In this document: in pieces, positions 34,888 to 44,082 of the stretch
Position numbering within the stretch: the first letter of the stretch is position 1
How the letters are laid out: the number at the start of each line of letters is the position of its first letter
Assembly: GCA_051418055.1 (NCBI GenBank)
Contig: JBPRGH010000054.1
Coordinates: 1 to 64,000 of the forward strand
Direction of reading: 5' to 3'
Length of the DNA: 64,000 bases
Source: JBPRGH01 sp051418055
GTDB lineage: Bacteria > Bacteroidota > Bacteroidia > Cytophagales > Cyclobacteriaceae
Program-made: the position numbers and the translations under genes
Notes under the pieces: generated by a model
Databases searched by the model: none
What the model was told of the DNA's origin: nothing
Seen by the model: only the letters and a program-made list of their open reading frames with translations

Positions 34888-36141
34888 ATGAAAAATAGAA
34901 TATACACACTACTTGTAATGATGGCGCTGCTCGGTTTCACCAGCTGTGAAAGCGATGAGCCTCAGGTTAATACTGCGCAGGGTATAACCATGACTTTAAA
35001 AACCACCGGAGACCAGGAACCTGAGTATGTTGTTACCGAAGAAAATATAATGGAAGGTACAATAACAGCGGAAGGTGCAGGGTTTGAATCTTTCGACTGG
35101 AATTTTTCTTATACGGTCGGTAATTCACTTTTTGTATTAGGCTACACTAATTTTGAAGCACAGGTTTTTCAGCCGAATGCTCAGGGAGAAATTGTAGAAG
35201 TAGCTAAATTTTTACTGGAAACACCACTTGAAGTTTTTGGCAATGTAAACAATGAAACCATGCTGGCTATGGATGCCCCGCGAGACGGATCTCATACAGC
35301 CCGCAAACTTTATACTGTAGATGCGGAAAGTGGCTCTATTACAGGGATCACCAATGTAAAGATCTATGATGAAGATACCGGCACTCCCGGAGAAGGTGTA
35401 ACTGCATGGCCTACAGCTCTTCAGGTGGTAGGTGATAATTTATTCATACCTTTCTACCTGGTTGATGATAATGGTTGGTATACAACCCCACGTCCTGATA
35501 AAGCGTATGTCGCTGTTTATTCTTATCCAAATGTAGAAGCAGAACCAATTAAAGTTATTGAAGATACAAGGACGGGCAACATTGGTGTAAATGGTACTAC
35601 AACAGGATTAATACAAACGGATGCAGGTGATCTTTATTCATTCTCTTCAGGAGCATATCTTGCAGGTTTTTTACCGGTTGCTGAAAAACCTTCAGGTATT
35701 TTGAAGATCAACAGCGGCGAAACTGAATTTGATTCAAATTACTTCTTTGATGTGGAAAATGCTCCAAATGGCGGTATACTGTTCTGGATGGATTATGTAG
35801 GTGGCAATAAAGCAATTGCAAGACTACTTACGGAAGATGTAGAACCTGCCAATGATCCTAATTATGAATTTTACTGGGGTGCTTTTGGAAGAAATAAATT
35901 TAATCAGAAGCTTGTCTTAATAGACCTGGCTGCACAGACCATTACTCCTGTGGAAAATGTACCTTTGCATGCTAAAAGATATACAACTCCTGTTCATGTG
36001 GAAGACGGCAAAACATATGTAAGCATCGAAACAGCTGAAGATGCCTATGTATATCAGGTTGATGTCAATAATGCTACAGCAGTTAAGGGCGCTAAGATTG
36101 AAGGAAAAACAATTAAGGGTTTTTCCAACTTATTTGATTAA
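34888..36141 (+). CDS. xusB: DUF4374 siderophore-binding lipoprotein, XusB-like
   Basis: The 417-residue protein has a lipoprotein signal (MKNRIYTLLVMMALLGFTSC) and the repeated beta-propeller-like strands of DUF4374, including FDWNFSYTVGNSLFVLGYTNFEAQVF and the metal/ligand-site-like stretch YEFYWGAFGRNKFNQKLVLIDL. XusB is known to bind ferric siderophores at the cell surface and deliver them to XusA. It begins three bases after the receptor stop, so the two are co-translated. Confidence 0.85.
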   Translation: MKNRIYTLLVMMALLGFTSCESDEPQVNTAQGITMTLKTTGDQEPEYVVTEENIMEGTITAEGAGFESFDWNFSYTVGNSLFVLGYTNFEAQVFQPNAQGEIVEVAKFLLETPLEVFGNVNNETMLAMDAPRDGSHTARKLYTVDAESGSITGITNVKIYDEDTGTPGEGVTAWPTALQVVGDNLFIPFYLVDDNGWYTTPRPDKAYVAVYSYPNVEAEPIKVIEDTRTGNIGVNGTTTGLIQTDAGDLYSFSSGAYLAGFLPVAEKPSGILKINSGETEFDSNYFFDVENAPNGGILFWMDYVGGNKAIARLLTEDVEPANDPNYEFYWGAFGRNKFNQKLVLIDLAAQTITPVENVPLHAKRYTTPVHVEDGKTYVSIETAEDAYVYQVDVNNATAVKGAKIEGKTIKGFSNLFD

Positions 36142-36153
36142 ATAATTATATAA

Positions 36154-36190
36154 GGTGCAGTGATTTATTGATCGCTGCACCATCATTTTT
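36154..36190 (+). terminator. Terminator-like hairpin between xusB and xusC
   Basis: GGTGCAGTGAT (from 36154) pairs with GATCGCTGCACC after the loop TTATT, followed by CATCATTTTTT. It ends four bases before the next start codon, so it may end most transcripts before the PepSY gene or partly hide its ribosome-binding site. Confidence 0.7.
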
Positions 36191-36194
36191 TGAT

Positions 36195-37361
36195 ATGGGC
36201 AAAAAACGCAAAATATTCCGGTTAACACATCTTTTTATTGGCCTTGTGGCAGGTCTTATAGTATTTATTGAGGCTATCACAGGAGCTTTATGGGTATTTA
36301 ATCAGGAAATTGAAGGACTGTTTACTGATGAAATAAAAATCGAACAGCAGGATATTCCCAAGGTCACTCCCACCCGTGTAAAAGAAATTGCCCAACAGGA
36401 AATACCTGGAAAAAATATTCATGGCGTATTGTATAATAAAGGTGCAGAGCCAATTGAGGTAATATTTTATGAGGAAGAACCTGAATTTTATTATTCAATT
36501 TTCCTCAATCCATATGACGGCGAGGTGCTTAAGCATGAGGATCATTTCAAAGGTTTTTTTCCATTTATATTAGATGGCCACCTTCACTTATGGCTTCCTC
36601 ATGATATTGGTGAACCTGTTGTTGCTTATGGTACATTATTATTTTTAATCTCTATTATAACAGGTATTGTCCTTTGGTGGCCTAAAAATAAAAAAGGGCG
36701 AAAGCAACGGTTTAAATTAGCATGGAAGCCTACCACAAGATGGAGAAGAAAGAATTTTGACCTGCATACGGTCCTGGGTTTTTATGTATCAGCCCTCGCC
36801 ATCATATTTGTTATCACAGGATTGGTCATGTCACTTGAGTGGTTTAATACCCTTTTCTATAAATCAATTGGTGGCGATAAAGTCACTGAATTTATGATCC
36901 CGGCTAATGAATCAAAAGAGAGAACCATCGATCATGATCAAAAACCAATAGATCAGCTACCAAGGCTGCTGGATGCAAAATATCCAATGGCCAATAGTTA
37001 TGAAATCCACTTTCCTTATGCTGATTCTGTAAGTATTTATGTGGAAGTTTCCTACGATGGTGATGTATATTATGATGCAGATTATGTCTTTTTCGATCAG
37101 TACACCCTTGAAGAAGTAAAGGCACCAAGTATATATGGAAAATATGAAGAAGCCTCTGTACAGGATCATGCTGTTCGTATGAGCTATGATATCCATGTTG
37201 GCGCCATCTGGGGATTACCTACAAAAGTCCTTGCTTTTTTAGCCAGTTTATTAATCGCCACTCTACCTGTCACCGGCGTCCTTATTTATATAGGGAGAAA
37301 GAAAAAGAGCCAGCAGACACCAAAGAAAGAGCGGGAAATGGTGCTTTCGGAGAGTATGTAG
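36195..37361 (+). CDS. xusC: PepSY-associated membrane protein, XusC-like ferric reductase candidate
   Basis: With the start at ATG 36195 (MGKKRKIFRLTHLFIG) the product is 388 residues; a TTG nine codons upstream lies inside the terminator hairpin and is unlikely. Four membrane helices (near residues 15-35, 145-165, 195-215, 350-370) enclose two periplasmic PepSY-like domains. Conserved His residues sit in the helices and near their ends (HLFIG, DGHLHLWLPH, LHTVLGFY, YDIHVG), as in heme-bearing PepSY reductases. In XusABC this protein is thought to reduce or import iron from the siderophore. Confidence 0.82.
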   Translation: MGKKRKIFRLTHLFIGLVAGLIVFIEAITGALWVFNQEIEGLFTDEIKIEQQDIPKVTPTRVKEIAQQEIPGKNIHGVLYNKGAEPIEVIFYEEEPEFYYSIFLNPYDGEVLKHEDHFKGFFPFILDGHLHLWLPHDIGEPVVAYGTLLFLISIITGIVLWWPKNKKGRKQRFKLAWKPTTRWRRKNFDLHTVLGFYVSALAIIFVITGLVMSLEWFNTLFYKSIGGDKVTEFMIPANESKERTIDHDQKPIDQLPRLLDAKYPMANSYEIHFPYADSVSIYVEVSYDGDVYYDADYVFFDQYTLEEVKAPSIYGKYEEASVQDHAVRMSYDIHVGAIWGLPTKVLAFLASLLIATLPVTGVLIYIGRKKKSQQTPKKEREMVLSESM

Positions 37362-37387
37362 GAATATTTTGTGCTTGAATTTAGTGC

Positions 37388-37424
37388 AAAAAAAAGGTGC
37401 TCCGTTCCCAGAACACCTAATTTT
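37388..37424. terminator. Bidirectional terminator between xusC and katG
   Basis: AGGTGCTC pairs with GAACACCT across CGTTCCCA, flanked by an A8 run on the left and AATTTT on the right, so it can end transcripts from either side of these convergent genes. Confidence 0.75.
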
Positions 37425-37457
37425 AACATTATTACCTATATAAAAATGAAATTCTAC

Positions 37458-39722
37458 TTACTTTAACGGATCCAGATCATAACGATCGAGGCTCATTACT
37501 TTATCCCATGCTTTTACAAAGTCTTTAACAAACTTTTCTTCAGAATCAGAACAGGCATAAACCTCAGCATCAGCTCTTAATTCTGAATTTGAACCAAAAA
37601 TAAGATCTACACGGCTGCCTTTCCACTTTACCTCTCCGGTCCTGCGGTCGCGTCCTTCAAATTCCTGCGCTTCATCTGAAGTTCTTTTCCATGTGGTATT
37701 CATATCCAGCAGGTTAATGAAAAAATCATTTGTCAGTGTTTCCGGACGATCTGTGAAAACACCGTGCTTGCTTTGATCATAGTTTGTATTCAATACACGC
37801 ATACCACCAATCAGAACTGTCATCTCAGGTGCTGTAAGTGTCATAAGCTGCGCTTTATCTACCATCATCTGCTCAGCTGACGCTGTTAATTGCTCATTTT
37901 TTCTTCGATAATTACGGAAAGCATCGGCATTAGGCTCAAGGATAGAGAAAGATTCTATATCTGTTTGTTCCTGTGATGCATCCGTACGCCCCGGAGTGAA
38001 AGGAACAGTAATGTTATGTCCGGCATTTTTCGCTGCCTTTTCAATACCTGCACAGCCTCCAAGTACGATCAGGTCTGCCATTGCAACTTTCTTACCACCG
38101 GATTGTGAATCGTTAAACTCCTTCTGAATTTTTTCATAAGCATTTAAAACAGAAGAAAGCTGTTTCGGATTATTTACCTCCCAGTCTTTCTGTGGTGCAA
38201 GGCGTATACGTGCTCCATTAGCACCTCCCCTTTTATCAGAATCACGGTATGTCGATGCTGCTGCCCAGGCAGTACTTACCAGCTGTGCTATGGATAAACC
38301 TGAATCCAATATTTTGCTCTTAAGCTTTGAGATATCGCTATCATCAATAATCTTATGATTGACTTCCGGAATAGGATCCTGCCAAAGCAATTCCACCTCC
38401 GGCACTTCCGGACCAAGATATCGCTGACGTGGCCCCATATCACGATGGGTTAGTTTATACCATGCTTTCGCAAAAGCATCTGCAAAGTCGTCAGGATTCT
38501 CAAGAAATCTTCTGGAAATTTTTTCGTAAGCAGGGTCTACCCGAAGAGAGATATCCGTTGTAAGCATAAATGGGGCATGCTTTTTATTCGGATCGAATGC
38601 ATCCGGTATGGTACCCTCTCCTGCATTATTTTTTGGTTTCCACTGATGTGCCCCTGCAGGGCTTTTTGTCAGCTCCCATTCGTAACCGAAAAGATTCTCA
38701 AAAAAGTTATTGCTCCACTTTGTAGGTGTGGTTGTCCAGGCACCTTCCAGTCCACTCGTGATGGTGTTTTCCGAGTGGCCGCTACCAAGTTTATTTTTCC
38801 AGCCCAATCCCATTTCTTCAATTTCAGCACCGGCAGGCTCTTTACCAACATGTTCGCGAGGATCTGCGGCTCCATGTGTTTTACCAAAAGTATGGCCACC
38901 GGCAATCAGCGCTACAGTTTCTTCATCATTCATTGCCATACGACCAAATGTTTCCCTGATATGGTCAGCCGCCTCACGAGGATCAGGATTTCCGTTTGGC
39001 CCTTCAGGATTAACGTATATAAGCCCCATGTGAGAGGCTGCAAGAGGGCTTTCGAGCTTTTCACCGGCATGTCGTTCAGTATTGCCCAGCCATTCTCCTT
39101 CAGATCCCCAGTAGATATCTTCCTCCGGCTCCCAGACATCCTCACGGCCACCGCCAAAACCTAAAGTTTTAAAACCCATAGACTCAAGGGCTACATTTCC
39201 GGCCAAAATCATAAGATCAGCCCATGAGATCTTCCTGCCATACTTTTGCTTAATGGGCCATAGCAACAGACGTGCCTTATCAAGATTGGCATTATCAGGC
39301 CAGCTGTTAAGAGGTGCAAATCGCTGACTTCCGGAACCTGCTCCACCGCGCCCATCCATAATACGATAAGTACCAGCGCTATGCCATGCCATTCGTATGA
39401 ATAAAGGGCCATAATGGCCATAATCTGCCGGCCACCACTCCTGTGAATCAGTCATCAAATCATTCAGCTCCTTTTTTACTTCCCTAAGATCAAGTTTCTT
39501 AAATTCTTCAGCATAATTAAAATCTTCACCCATTGGATTGGATTTTGACGAATGCTGATGCAATATCTTTACATTTAGCATATCTGGCCACCAATCACGA
39601 TTTGTACGACCTGTACCTGCAGTATAGTTTACAGCCCCACCTAAAAAGGGGCATCTCCTGGATTCATTGGTATCCCATACAGGACTGTTGGGTTCAACAT
39701 GTCTATCTTTGTGATTTTCCAT
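37458..39722 (-). CDS. katG: Catalase-peroxidase KatG
   Basis: KatG removes hydrogen peroxide in the cytoplasm using heme. The 754-residue protein has the distal active site R110, W113 and H114 in RMAWHSAGTYR, the proximal heme ligand H276 in GGHTFGKTHG, and the residues expected to form the Met-Tyr-Trp adduct (W113, Y235, M261). The duplicated C-terminal domain is complete. It is the last gene after an ankyrin gene and an unknown gene on the same strand. Its own heme demand links it to the heme-uptake operon across the terminator. Confidence 0.97.
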   Translation of the reverse strand: MENHKDRHVEPNSPVWDTNESRRCPFLGGAVNYTAGTGRTNRDWWPDMLNVKILHQHSSKSNPMGEDFNYAEEFKKLDLREVKKELNDLMTDSQEWWPADYGHYGPLFIRMAWHSAGTYRIMDGRGGAGSGSQRFAPLNSWPDNANLDKARLLLWPIKQKYGRKISWADLMILAGNVALESMGFKTLGFGGGREDVWEPEEDIYWGSEGEWLGNTERHAGEKLESPLAASHMGLIYVNPEGPNGNPDPREAADHIRETFGRMAMNDEETVALIAGGHTFGKTHGAADPREHVGKEPAGAEIEEMGLGWKNKLGSGHSENTITSGLEGAWTTTPTKWSNNFFENLFGYEWELTKSPAGAHQWKPKNNAGEGTIPDAFDPNKKHAPFMLTTDISLRVDPAYEKISRRFLENPDDFADAFAKAWYKLTHRDMGPRQRYLGPEVPEVELLWQDPIPEVNHKIIDDSDISKLKSKILDSGLSIAQLVSTAWAAASTYRDSDKRGGANGARIRLAPQKDWEVNNPKQLSSVLNAYEKIQKEFNDSQSGGKKVAMADLIVLGGCAGIEKAAKNAGHNITVPFTPGRTDASQEQTDIESFSILEPNADAFRNYRRKNEQLTASAEQMMVDKAQLMTLTAPEMTVLIGGMRVLNTNYDQSKHGVFTDRPETLTNDFFINLLDMNTTWKRTSDEAQEFEGRDRRTGEVKWKGSRVDLIFGSNSELRADAEVYACSDSEEKFVKDFVKAWDKVMSLDRYDLDPLK

Positions 39723-39854
39723 AGTATTTTTAATTAGAAATTGATTTTAAATTAATAAAAGGCCGTCATCACTATAAATTTAATTTATTTATAGGAGACT
39801 AACCTTTGATCTTCATTATAAAAATCTATCAGGGCATAGGTATAACTTATCAGG

Positions 39855-40382
39855 TCAATTAAGGATATTTTTATCAGGAGATGTCAGGCTTTTGAGGTCT
39901 ACAAAACGTTCAATTATTTGCTGACAATCGGTTTGCCCTAGTATTAAAGAATGTTCATTATGTAATTCAGTCAACAGCATCGTTATTTTAATAAGTGTAT
40001 CTAAAGCTGGTTCTTTGGGATTTTCCATCCACATGCTTAATAGCTGTTCATAAAATTCTTTATGCCATCGGGGCATTCTGTATAGAAGGTGCAATCGATA
40101 AAAGAAATGTGTTAGAGAAGATAGGTCGCTATGGGAATAGAAAAATTTTTGTTTTGTAGATTCTTTAAAAGCCGTTCCCGAAATGATGCACCATAATTTT
40201 AAAATTTCCACCACATAATCATCTCCGTAATAAATAAGGTCTGTACGGAATTTCGAGCTGATCACCAATACATGCTGATGGGTCAATGACTCGACCTGTA
40301 ACTTAAGCTCAGCAGCTTCTGCTTTATTTAAATAATAAGCCGGAGCATAATGGCCTTGAATACTTATCAGGTTCATGATCAT
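39855..40382 (-). CDS. Protein of unknown function between ankyrin and katG genes
   Basis: The 175-residue protein is mostly helical with no signal peptide or membrane segment. I recognise no motif; it contains a HSDLSSLTHFFYRLHLLYRMPRWHKEFY stretch rich in aromatic and His residues. It begins 7 bp after the ankyrin gene, so it is co-transcribed with it, and katG follows after 132 bp. Context suggests a role in peroxide defence; sequence alone does not. Confidence 0.6.
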   Translation of the reverse strand: MIMNLISIQGHYAPAYYLNKAEAAELKLQVESLTHQHVLVISSKFRTDLIYYGDDYVVEILKLWCIISGTAFKESTKQKFFYSHSDLSSLTHFFYRLHLLYRMPRWHKEFYEQLLSMWMENPKEPALDTLIKITMLLTELHNEHSLILGQTDCQQIIERFVDLKSLTSPDKNILN

Positions 40383-40389
40383 ATTAAAA

Positions 40390-40857
40390 TCACTGAAGCA
40401 GCTCTTCTATCTCTCGTAAGCCCTGCATGCGGGCATGATTTAACGCAGTATTCCCTCGTTCATCCGTAACATCTTTGTCAGCACCATTTGCGACCAACAA
40501 TCTGATTATTTCCTTTTGATTAAAAGTTGTGGCAAAAATCAAAGCTGTAGCTCCACTATATCCTCTTTTATTCACATCGGCACCTGACTCAATGAGCATT
40601 TTAGCCAGATCTGAAGAGCCTTTAAAACAAACACCCATTAATGCAGTATTGCCTGAAGCATCCTGTGCATTTACATCTGCACCATTTTCAATAAGAAATT
40701 TCGATAATTCTAATAAACCATTATAAGTAGCTAGTATCAATGGCGTAAAGCCTCTGCTATCAACAGCATTAACTATTTGAGGATCCTTTTTAATAGCTTC
40801 CTGAACCGCAATTGTATCTTTTTGGCCGATAAATTGAAAAATATCTGTTTCACTCAT
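40390..40857 (-). CDS. Ankyrin repeat protein upstream of katG
   Basis: The 155-residue protein has four ankyrin repeats, for example GFTPLILATYNGLLELSKFLIENGADVN, GNTALMGVCFKGSSDLAKMLIESGADVN and GATALIFATTFNQKEIIRLLVANGADKD, with no signal peptide. Ankyrin proteins are often encoded next to catalases (AnkB with KatB in Pseudomonas aeruginosa, where AnkB is needed for full catalase activity). A similar partner role for KatG is a reasonable inference. Confidence 0.88.
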   Translation of the reverse strand: MSETDIFQFIGQKDTIAVQEAIKKDPQIVNAVDSRGFTPLILATYNGLLELSKFLIENGADVNAQDASGNTALMGVCFKGSSDLAKMLIESGADVNKRGYSGATALIFATTFNQKEIIRLLVANGADKDVTDERGNTALNHARMQGLREIEELLQ

Positions 40858-41239
40858 AACTAAAAAAAGGTTAGAATAACATCATGAACAATGTCAGTAG
40901 CTGAATATATAATAGATATTAAATATTCCAGCTATACTTTTTGTTTTTTTAAATTTAGTATAAGTTAAAAATATTAATTTTATATCCTATAAATCAGCGT
41001 AGACTTTTCAGTTACATTCTCATCCTTCTCATCCGTCAGATGCCTTTTTAGGCGTGCAAACGGATAAGAAGCTCACCAACACCGTCAGAAGCTTTACGGG
41101 CATTGATTAGGAGCGCTTGCTTTAAATAGCAAATACAGGAAAATAAAAAAGCAGAGAATTATCCCTGCTTTTTTAAATCAACTCTCTGACTCACTACCGT
41201 CAGACGCCTTTTCAGGCGTGCAAACGGTATTGAGGAGAT
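40858..41239. other. Non-coding gap with two copies of a palindrome and a terminator
   Basis: No gene is seen in this 382-bp gap. Two copies of one palindrome lie in the same orientation, cores at about 41033-41063 and 41198-41227: outer arms CCGT/ACGG, inner arms with GCC/GGC, shared tail GGCGTGCAAACGG. A weaker third similarity starts near 41079. A terminator lies at 41145-41174. Confidence 0.65.
41145..41174. terminator. Terminator after the M28 peptidase gene
   Basis: AAAAAAGCAG and CTGCTTTTTT form a symmetrical stem with A and T runs on both sides; on the minus strand it ends the peptidase transcript. Confidence 0.7.
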
Positions 41240-42787
41240 TTAATTCTGTCCACCCTTTCTTGTTGGTTGCCTTTGCTCCGGCCATTCAATTTGTTCCCCT
41301 GTTCTTGGTGATATCGGAAGCACACTCCTCTCCCGGGAAGCCCTCTCAGGATCCTCACTTGCCATATATGCAAGCACAGCAGTAAGGATCGCGTTACTGC
41401 GCACATCGTCGAAAACAATTTTATCATAGGTATCACGGTTGGTGTGCCAGGTATAATTCCAGTAGTCCCAGCTTAGAGAGCTAAGGGAGAAGGCAGGTGC
41501 ACCTGCAGCTACAAATGATGCATAATCAGAACCACCTCTTGCCGGAGTACCGGGGAAGGTGGTTTCAATATGTTCTGTTATATCAGTGGGTACGGCATGA
41601 AGCCATCTGCCGACATAATCGTAAGCATGTAAAAATCCCTGACCTGAAATATTTACCACACGTCCCGTTCCATTATCCTGGTTGAAAACAGCCTGTACAT
41701 TCTCCACTATCTTTGGATTATCCTCTACAAAAGCTCTTGAGCCATTCAGCCCCTGCTCCTCACTGCCCCAGTGGCCTACAAGGATCGTTCTCTTTGGATT
41801 TGGATAAACAGCCTGTAAAATACGCATTGCCTCCATCATCACAAGAGTACCCGTTCCATTATCCGTTGCTCCTGTTGCGCCATCCCATGAATCATAATGT
41901 GCTGATAAGATCACATACTCCTCAGGCTTTTCACTTCCTTTAATTTCAGCAATAGTATTAAATGTGGGTACATTGCCAAGCTCCTTAGATTCGGCCACTA
42001 TTTTTATTTGCGGTTTATCGCCATGCTCCACCATTCTGTAAAGCATCCCATAATCTTCAAGGGAAAGATCCACTGCAGGAATTTTTTTCGTGGTAGTACC
42101 AAATATTTTATTCACTCCCCACCCTCTTGACCAGTTGGAGGATACTATACCGGCTGCTCCTGCATCCTCAAGCGCTGCGGGCAATGTGCGACGGTTGTAG
42201 CCGGTATTATTGATACGATCACGCCAGTTATCCGAAATGGAATCTCTCTCCTCCTTCATCTTTTCAAACGATTCTTCGGTAGCATATTCTTCCCAGTTTT
42301 CATCTGGTCTTCCTGTTGGCTGATACATAGAGATCATTACCAGCTTGCCTTTAACCTGTGGCAGCCATTCCTGAAAAGCCTCCGGACCATCTACATCCGG
42401 GATAATTACCAGTTCTGCTGTAACTCCTTTTTTAGGAGTAGATGGGCTCCATGCCAGCTGCATGCCTTCAAGGCTGCGTACCCGAGGGTGTACCATATCA
42501 ATATGACAGATACCACGCTGCCATCCGCGCCACTCTCCCCATTTCTCATTTCTTGCTGAAATGCCCCAGCCCTCATATTTTTCAACAGCCCATTCATGTG
42601 CCTGTTGCATTTCGGGAGTTCCTACTAGCCGTGGCCCAATTACATCCATAAGCTCATATGCCAGTTGCTCCAGTTGTGAGTTTTCCGTAGCCTCTTTCAC
42701 AATATTTTGGACTACCTGCTCCTGAGCAACAAGGAACTGAACCTGCATTAGCAGGAATAGAATGACGATATATTTTTTATTTTTCAT
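41240..42787 (-). CDS. Secreted M28 family zinc aminopeptidase with PA domain
   Basis: The 515-residue protein has a signal peptide (MKNKKYIVILFLLMQVQFLVA). It has a protease-associated insert (about 110-270, with a GAAGIVSS motif) and the M28 catalytic core. Zinc-site elements in order: His in LSAHYDSW, bridging Asp in ATDNGTG, catalytic Glu in SEEQGLNGS, Asp in NQDNGTG, and the last His in YTWHTNRDTYDK. It should release N-terminal amino acids outside the cytoplasm. The C-terminus ends in a basic tail, not a Por sorting domain. Confidence 0.92.
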   Translation of the reverse strand: MKNKKYIVILFLLMQVQFLVAQEQVVQNIVKEATENSQLEQLAYELMDVIGPRLVGTPEMQQAHEWAVEKYEGWGISARNEKWGEWRGWQRGICHIDMVHPRVRSLEGMQLAWSPSTPKKGVTAELVIIPDVDGPEAFQEWLPQVKGKLVMISMYQPTGRPDENWEEYATEESFEKMKEERDSISDNWRDRINNTGYNRRTLPAALEDAGAAGIVSSNWSRGWGVNKIFGTTTKKIPAVDLSLEDYGMLYRMVEHGDKPQIKIVAESKELGNVPTFNTIAEIKGSEKPEEYVILSAHYDSWDGATGATDNGTGTLVMMEAMRILQAVYPNPKRTILVGHWGSEEQGLNGSRAFVEDNPKIVENVQAVFNQDNGTGRVVNISGQGFLHAYDYVGRWLHAVPTDITEHIETTFPGTPARGGSDYASFVAAGAPAFSLSSLSWDYWNYTWHTNRDTYDKIVFDDVRSNAILTAVLAYMASEDPERASRERSVLPISPRTGEQIEWPEQRQPTRKGGQN

Positions 42788-43099
42788 GTTAAATAGTTGT
42801 TTATACTGATTATGAATCTGTTAGCCTAAAATAAGTAAATTATAACATGGTACACCTGAATTATATGTTTGAAGGTAAAATAAGGTTATAAATGACAAAT
42901 TTGACTATAATAAAGGTTAATCATAGTTGTAAGAACATAGGTTAGATATAAAGTGCTGCATTTTCGACCAATGTTCGTCCGCCAACGGTCAAAATAGATC
43001 ATGAGAAGACTGAAACTGTCTATTTAAGGCTTATTTTTATGGCATGTTATTGGATATTAAAATGTTATGGATTAATTTCTCTACTAAAATTGAAAAGCT
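42788..43099. other. Non-coding gap between divergent genes
   Basis: No gene, tRNA or clear palindrome is visible. The region separates the minus-strand peptidase gene from the plus-strand small gene and should carry both promoters; I could not place them with confidence. Confidence 0.5.
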
Positions 43100-43348
43100 A
43101 TGAAAAATGTAGAAGCTTGCTTTAAAATATCCTTTACAGAGGACCAATTGCTTCAGGCCAAAGAATATGTTGAGGATATGAAGAAACATCCTAAGAGGAT
43201 CTATTGGCTGGGTAAAAAAGAGAAATCAGATGAGGAGCTAATTTACGGCCATATTGCACATCGTATCCTTTCCGGTTATTATAATAGTTATGATCCATTG
43301 GCTGCTGCCCGGCAGATCCTGGATATGAAGAGTAAGGTGAAGGAGTGA
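43100..43348 (+). CDS. Small protein of unknown function
   Basis: The 82-residue protein is soluble and probably helical at its centre (FTEDQLLQAKEYVEDMKKHPKR) with no motif I know. The ATG follows an AAAAGCT stretch. Codon use looks like the neighbours, and the frame starts well and ends at a TGA just before a heptad-repeat block, so I believe it is a real gene with modest confidence. Confidence 0.5.
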   Translation: MKNVEACFKISFTEDQLLQAKEYVEDMKKHPKRIYWLGKKEKSDEELIYGHIAHRILSGYYNSYDPLAAARQILDMKSKVKE

Positions 43349-43356
43349 TTGACTTT

Positions 43357-43407
43357 TAGTTTAGAGTTTAAAGTTTAAGGTTCAGGGTTTATGGTTCTTA
43401 GTTAAAA
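43357..43407. repeat. Heptad (AGTTTAA/GGTTCAG-type) repeat tract
   Basis: Seven-base units of the form AGTTTAG, AGTTTAA, AGTTTAA, GGTTCAG, GGTTTAT, GGTTCTT, AGTTAAA follow one another. The same type flanks the hairpin at 12.3 kb. Confidence 0.65.
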
Positions 43408-43608
43408 TTACCCATCTATGGACTAAAGACTTTTCCAAAGTGTCAGGTTCTTTTAGTGATCCTATTTTTAGTTTACTTGTATATCATCTATCAGTGGTAT
43501 CAGATCCTGATCCTGATAACTAAATATCGGCACAGGATAGCTGGGGAGAGAGCATAAAGATAAATTATTTTCAATATCCTTTTCTTTAGGTCGGTTGTTA
43601 CTACTCTT

Positions 43609-44082
43609 ATGAAGCCATTAAATACTTTAATACCGGGGATAATAGCAACTTTGATGATGACGCTCTTTAATGCGATTATATCTAAGAAAACTAATTTCCA
43701 AACCCTGGAGCCCCAGAAGGTTTTAGGTAAGATGACCAATCGTATAGCACCTGTCGATAAAATGACGTCTATTGTAATCGGCTGGCTGCTCCATTTTTTT
43801 GTTGGTCATATTTTAAGCGTACTGGATAGAACCTTAATGCGCATAACCAGAGTAAAGACAGGATCTTATGGCGCGCTGGCATATGGAACCCTCGATGGCT
43901 TAATCGGTGTGTTGACGTGGATCATAACCTTTAAGATTCATCCAAAGCCACCGAACATAAACCTTAAGGAGTATTACTTTCAGTTATTTGTCTCTCACCT
44001 CATTTATGGGCTTTTTCACAAATGGACACTGCGATTAATGAAAAAACAATCATTCAGAAATACGTTTAAACTCAACTCCTGA
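43609..44082 (+). CDS. Predicted membrane protein of unknown function
   Basis: The 157-residue protein has about four hydrophobic segments (residues 5-22, 55-75, 88-108, 126-142) and a conserved-looking VGHILSVLDRTLMRI region. I do not recognise the family. Its last 33 bases overlap the 3' end of the convergent hydrolase gene, so both messages share complementary ends. Confidence 0.6.
   Translation: MKPLNTLIPGIIATLMMTLFNAIISKKTNFQTLEPQKVLGKMTNRIAPVDKMTSIVIGWLLHFFVGHILSVLDRTLMRITRVKTGSYGALAYGTLDGLIGVLTWIITFKIHPKPPNINLKEYYFQLFVSHLIYGLFHKWTLRLMKKQSFRNTFKLNS

Noticed and set aside
40868..40885. TTAGAAT half-site upstream of the ankyrin-katG unit
   Set aside because: Only one arm of the dyad is present; not enough to claim the katG unit shares the iron operator.
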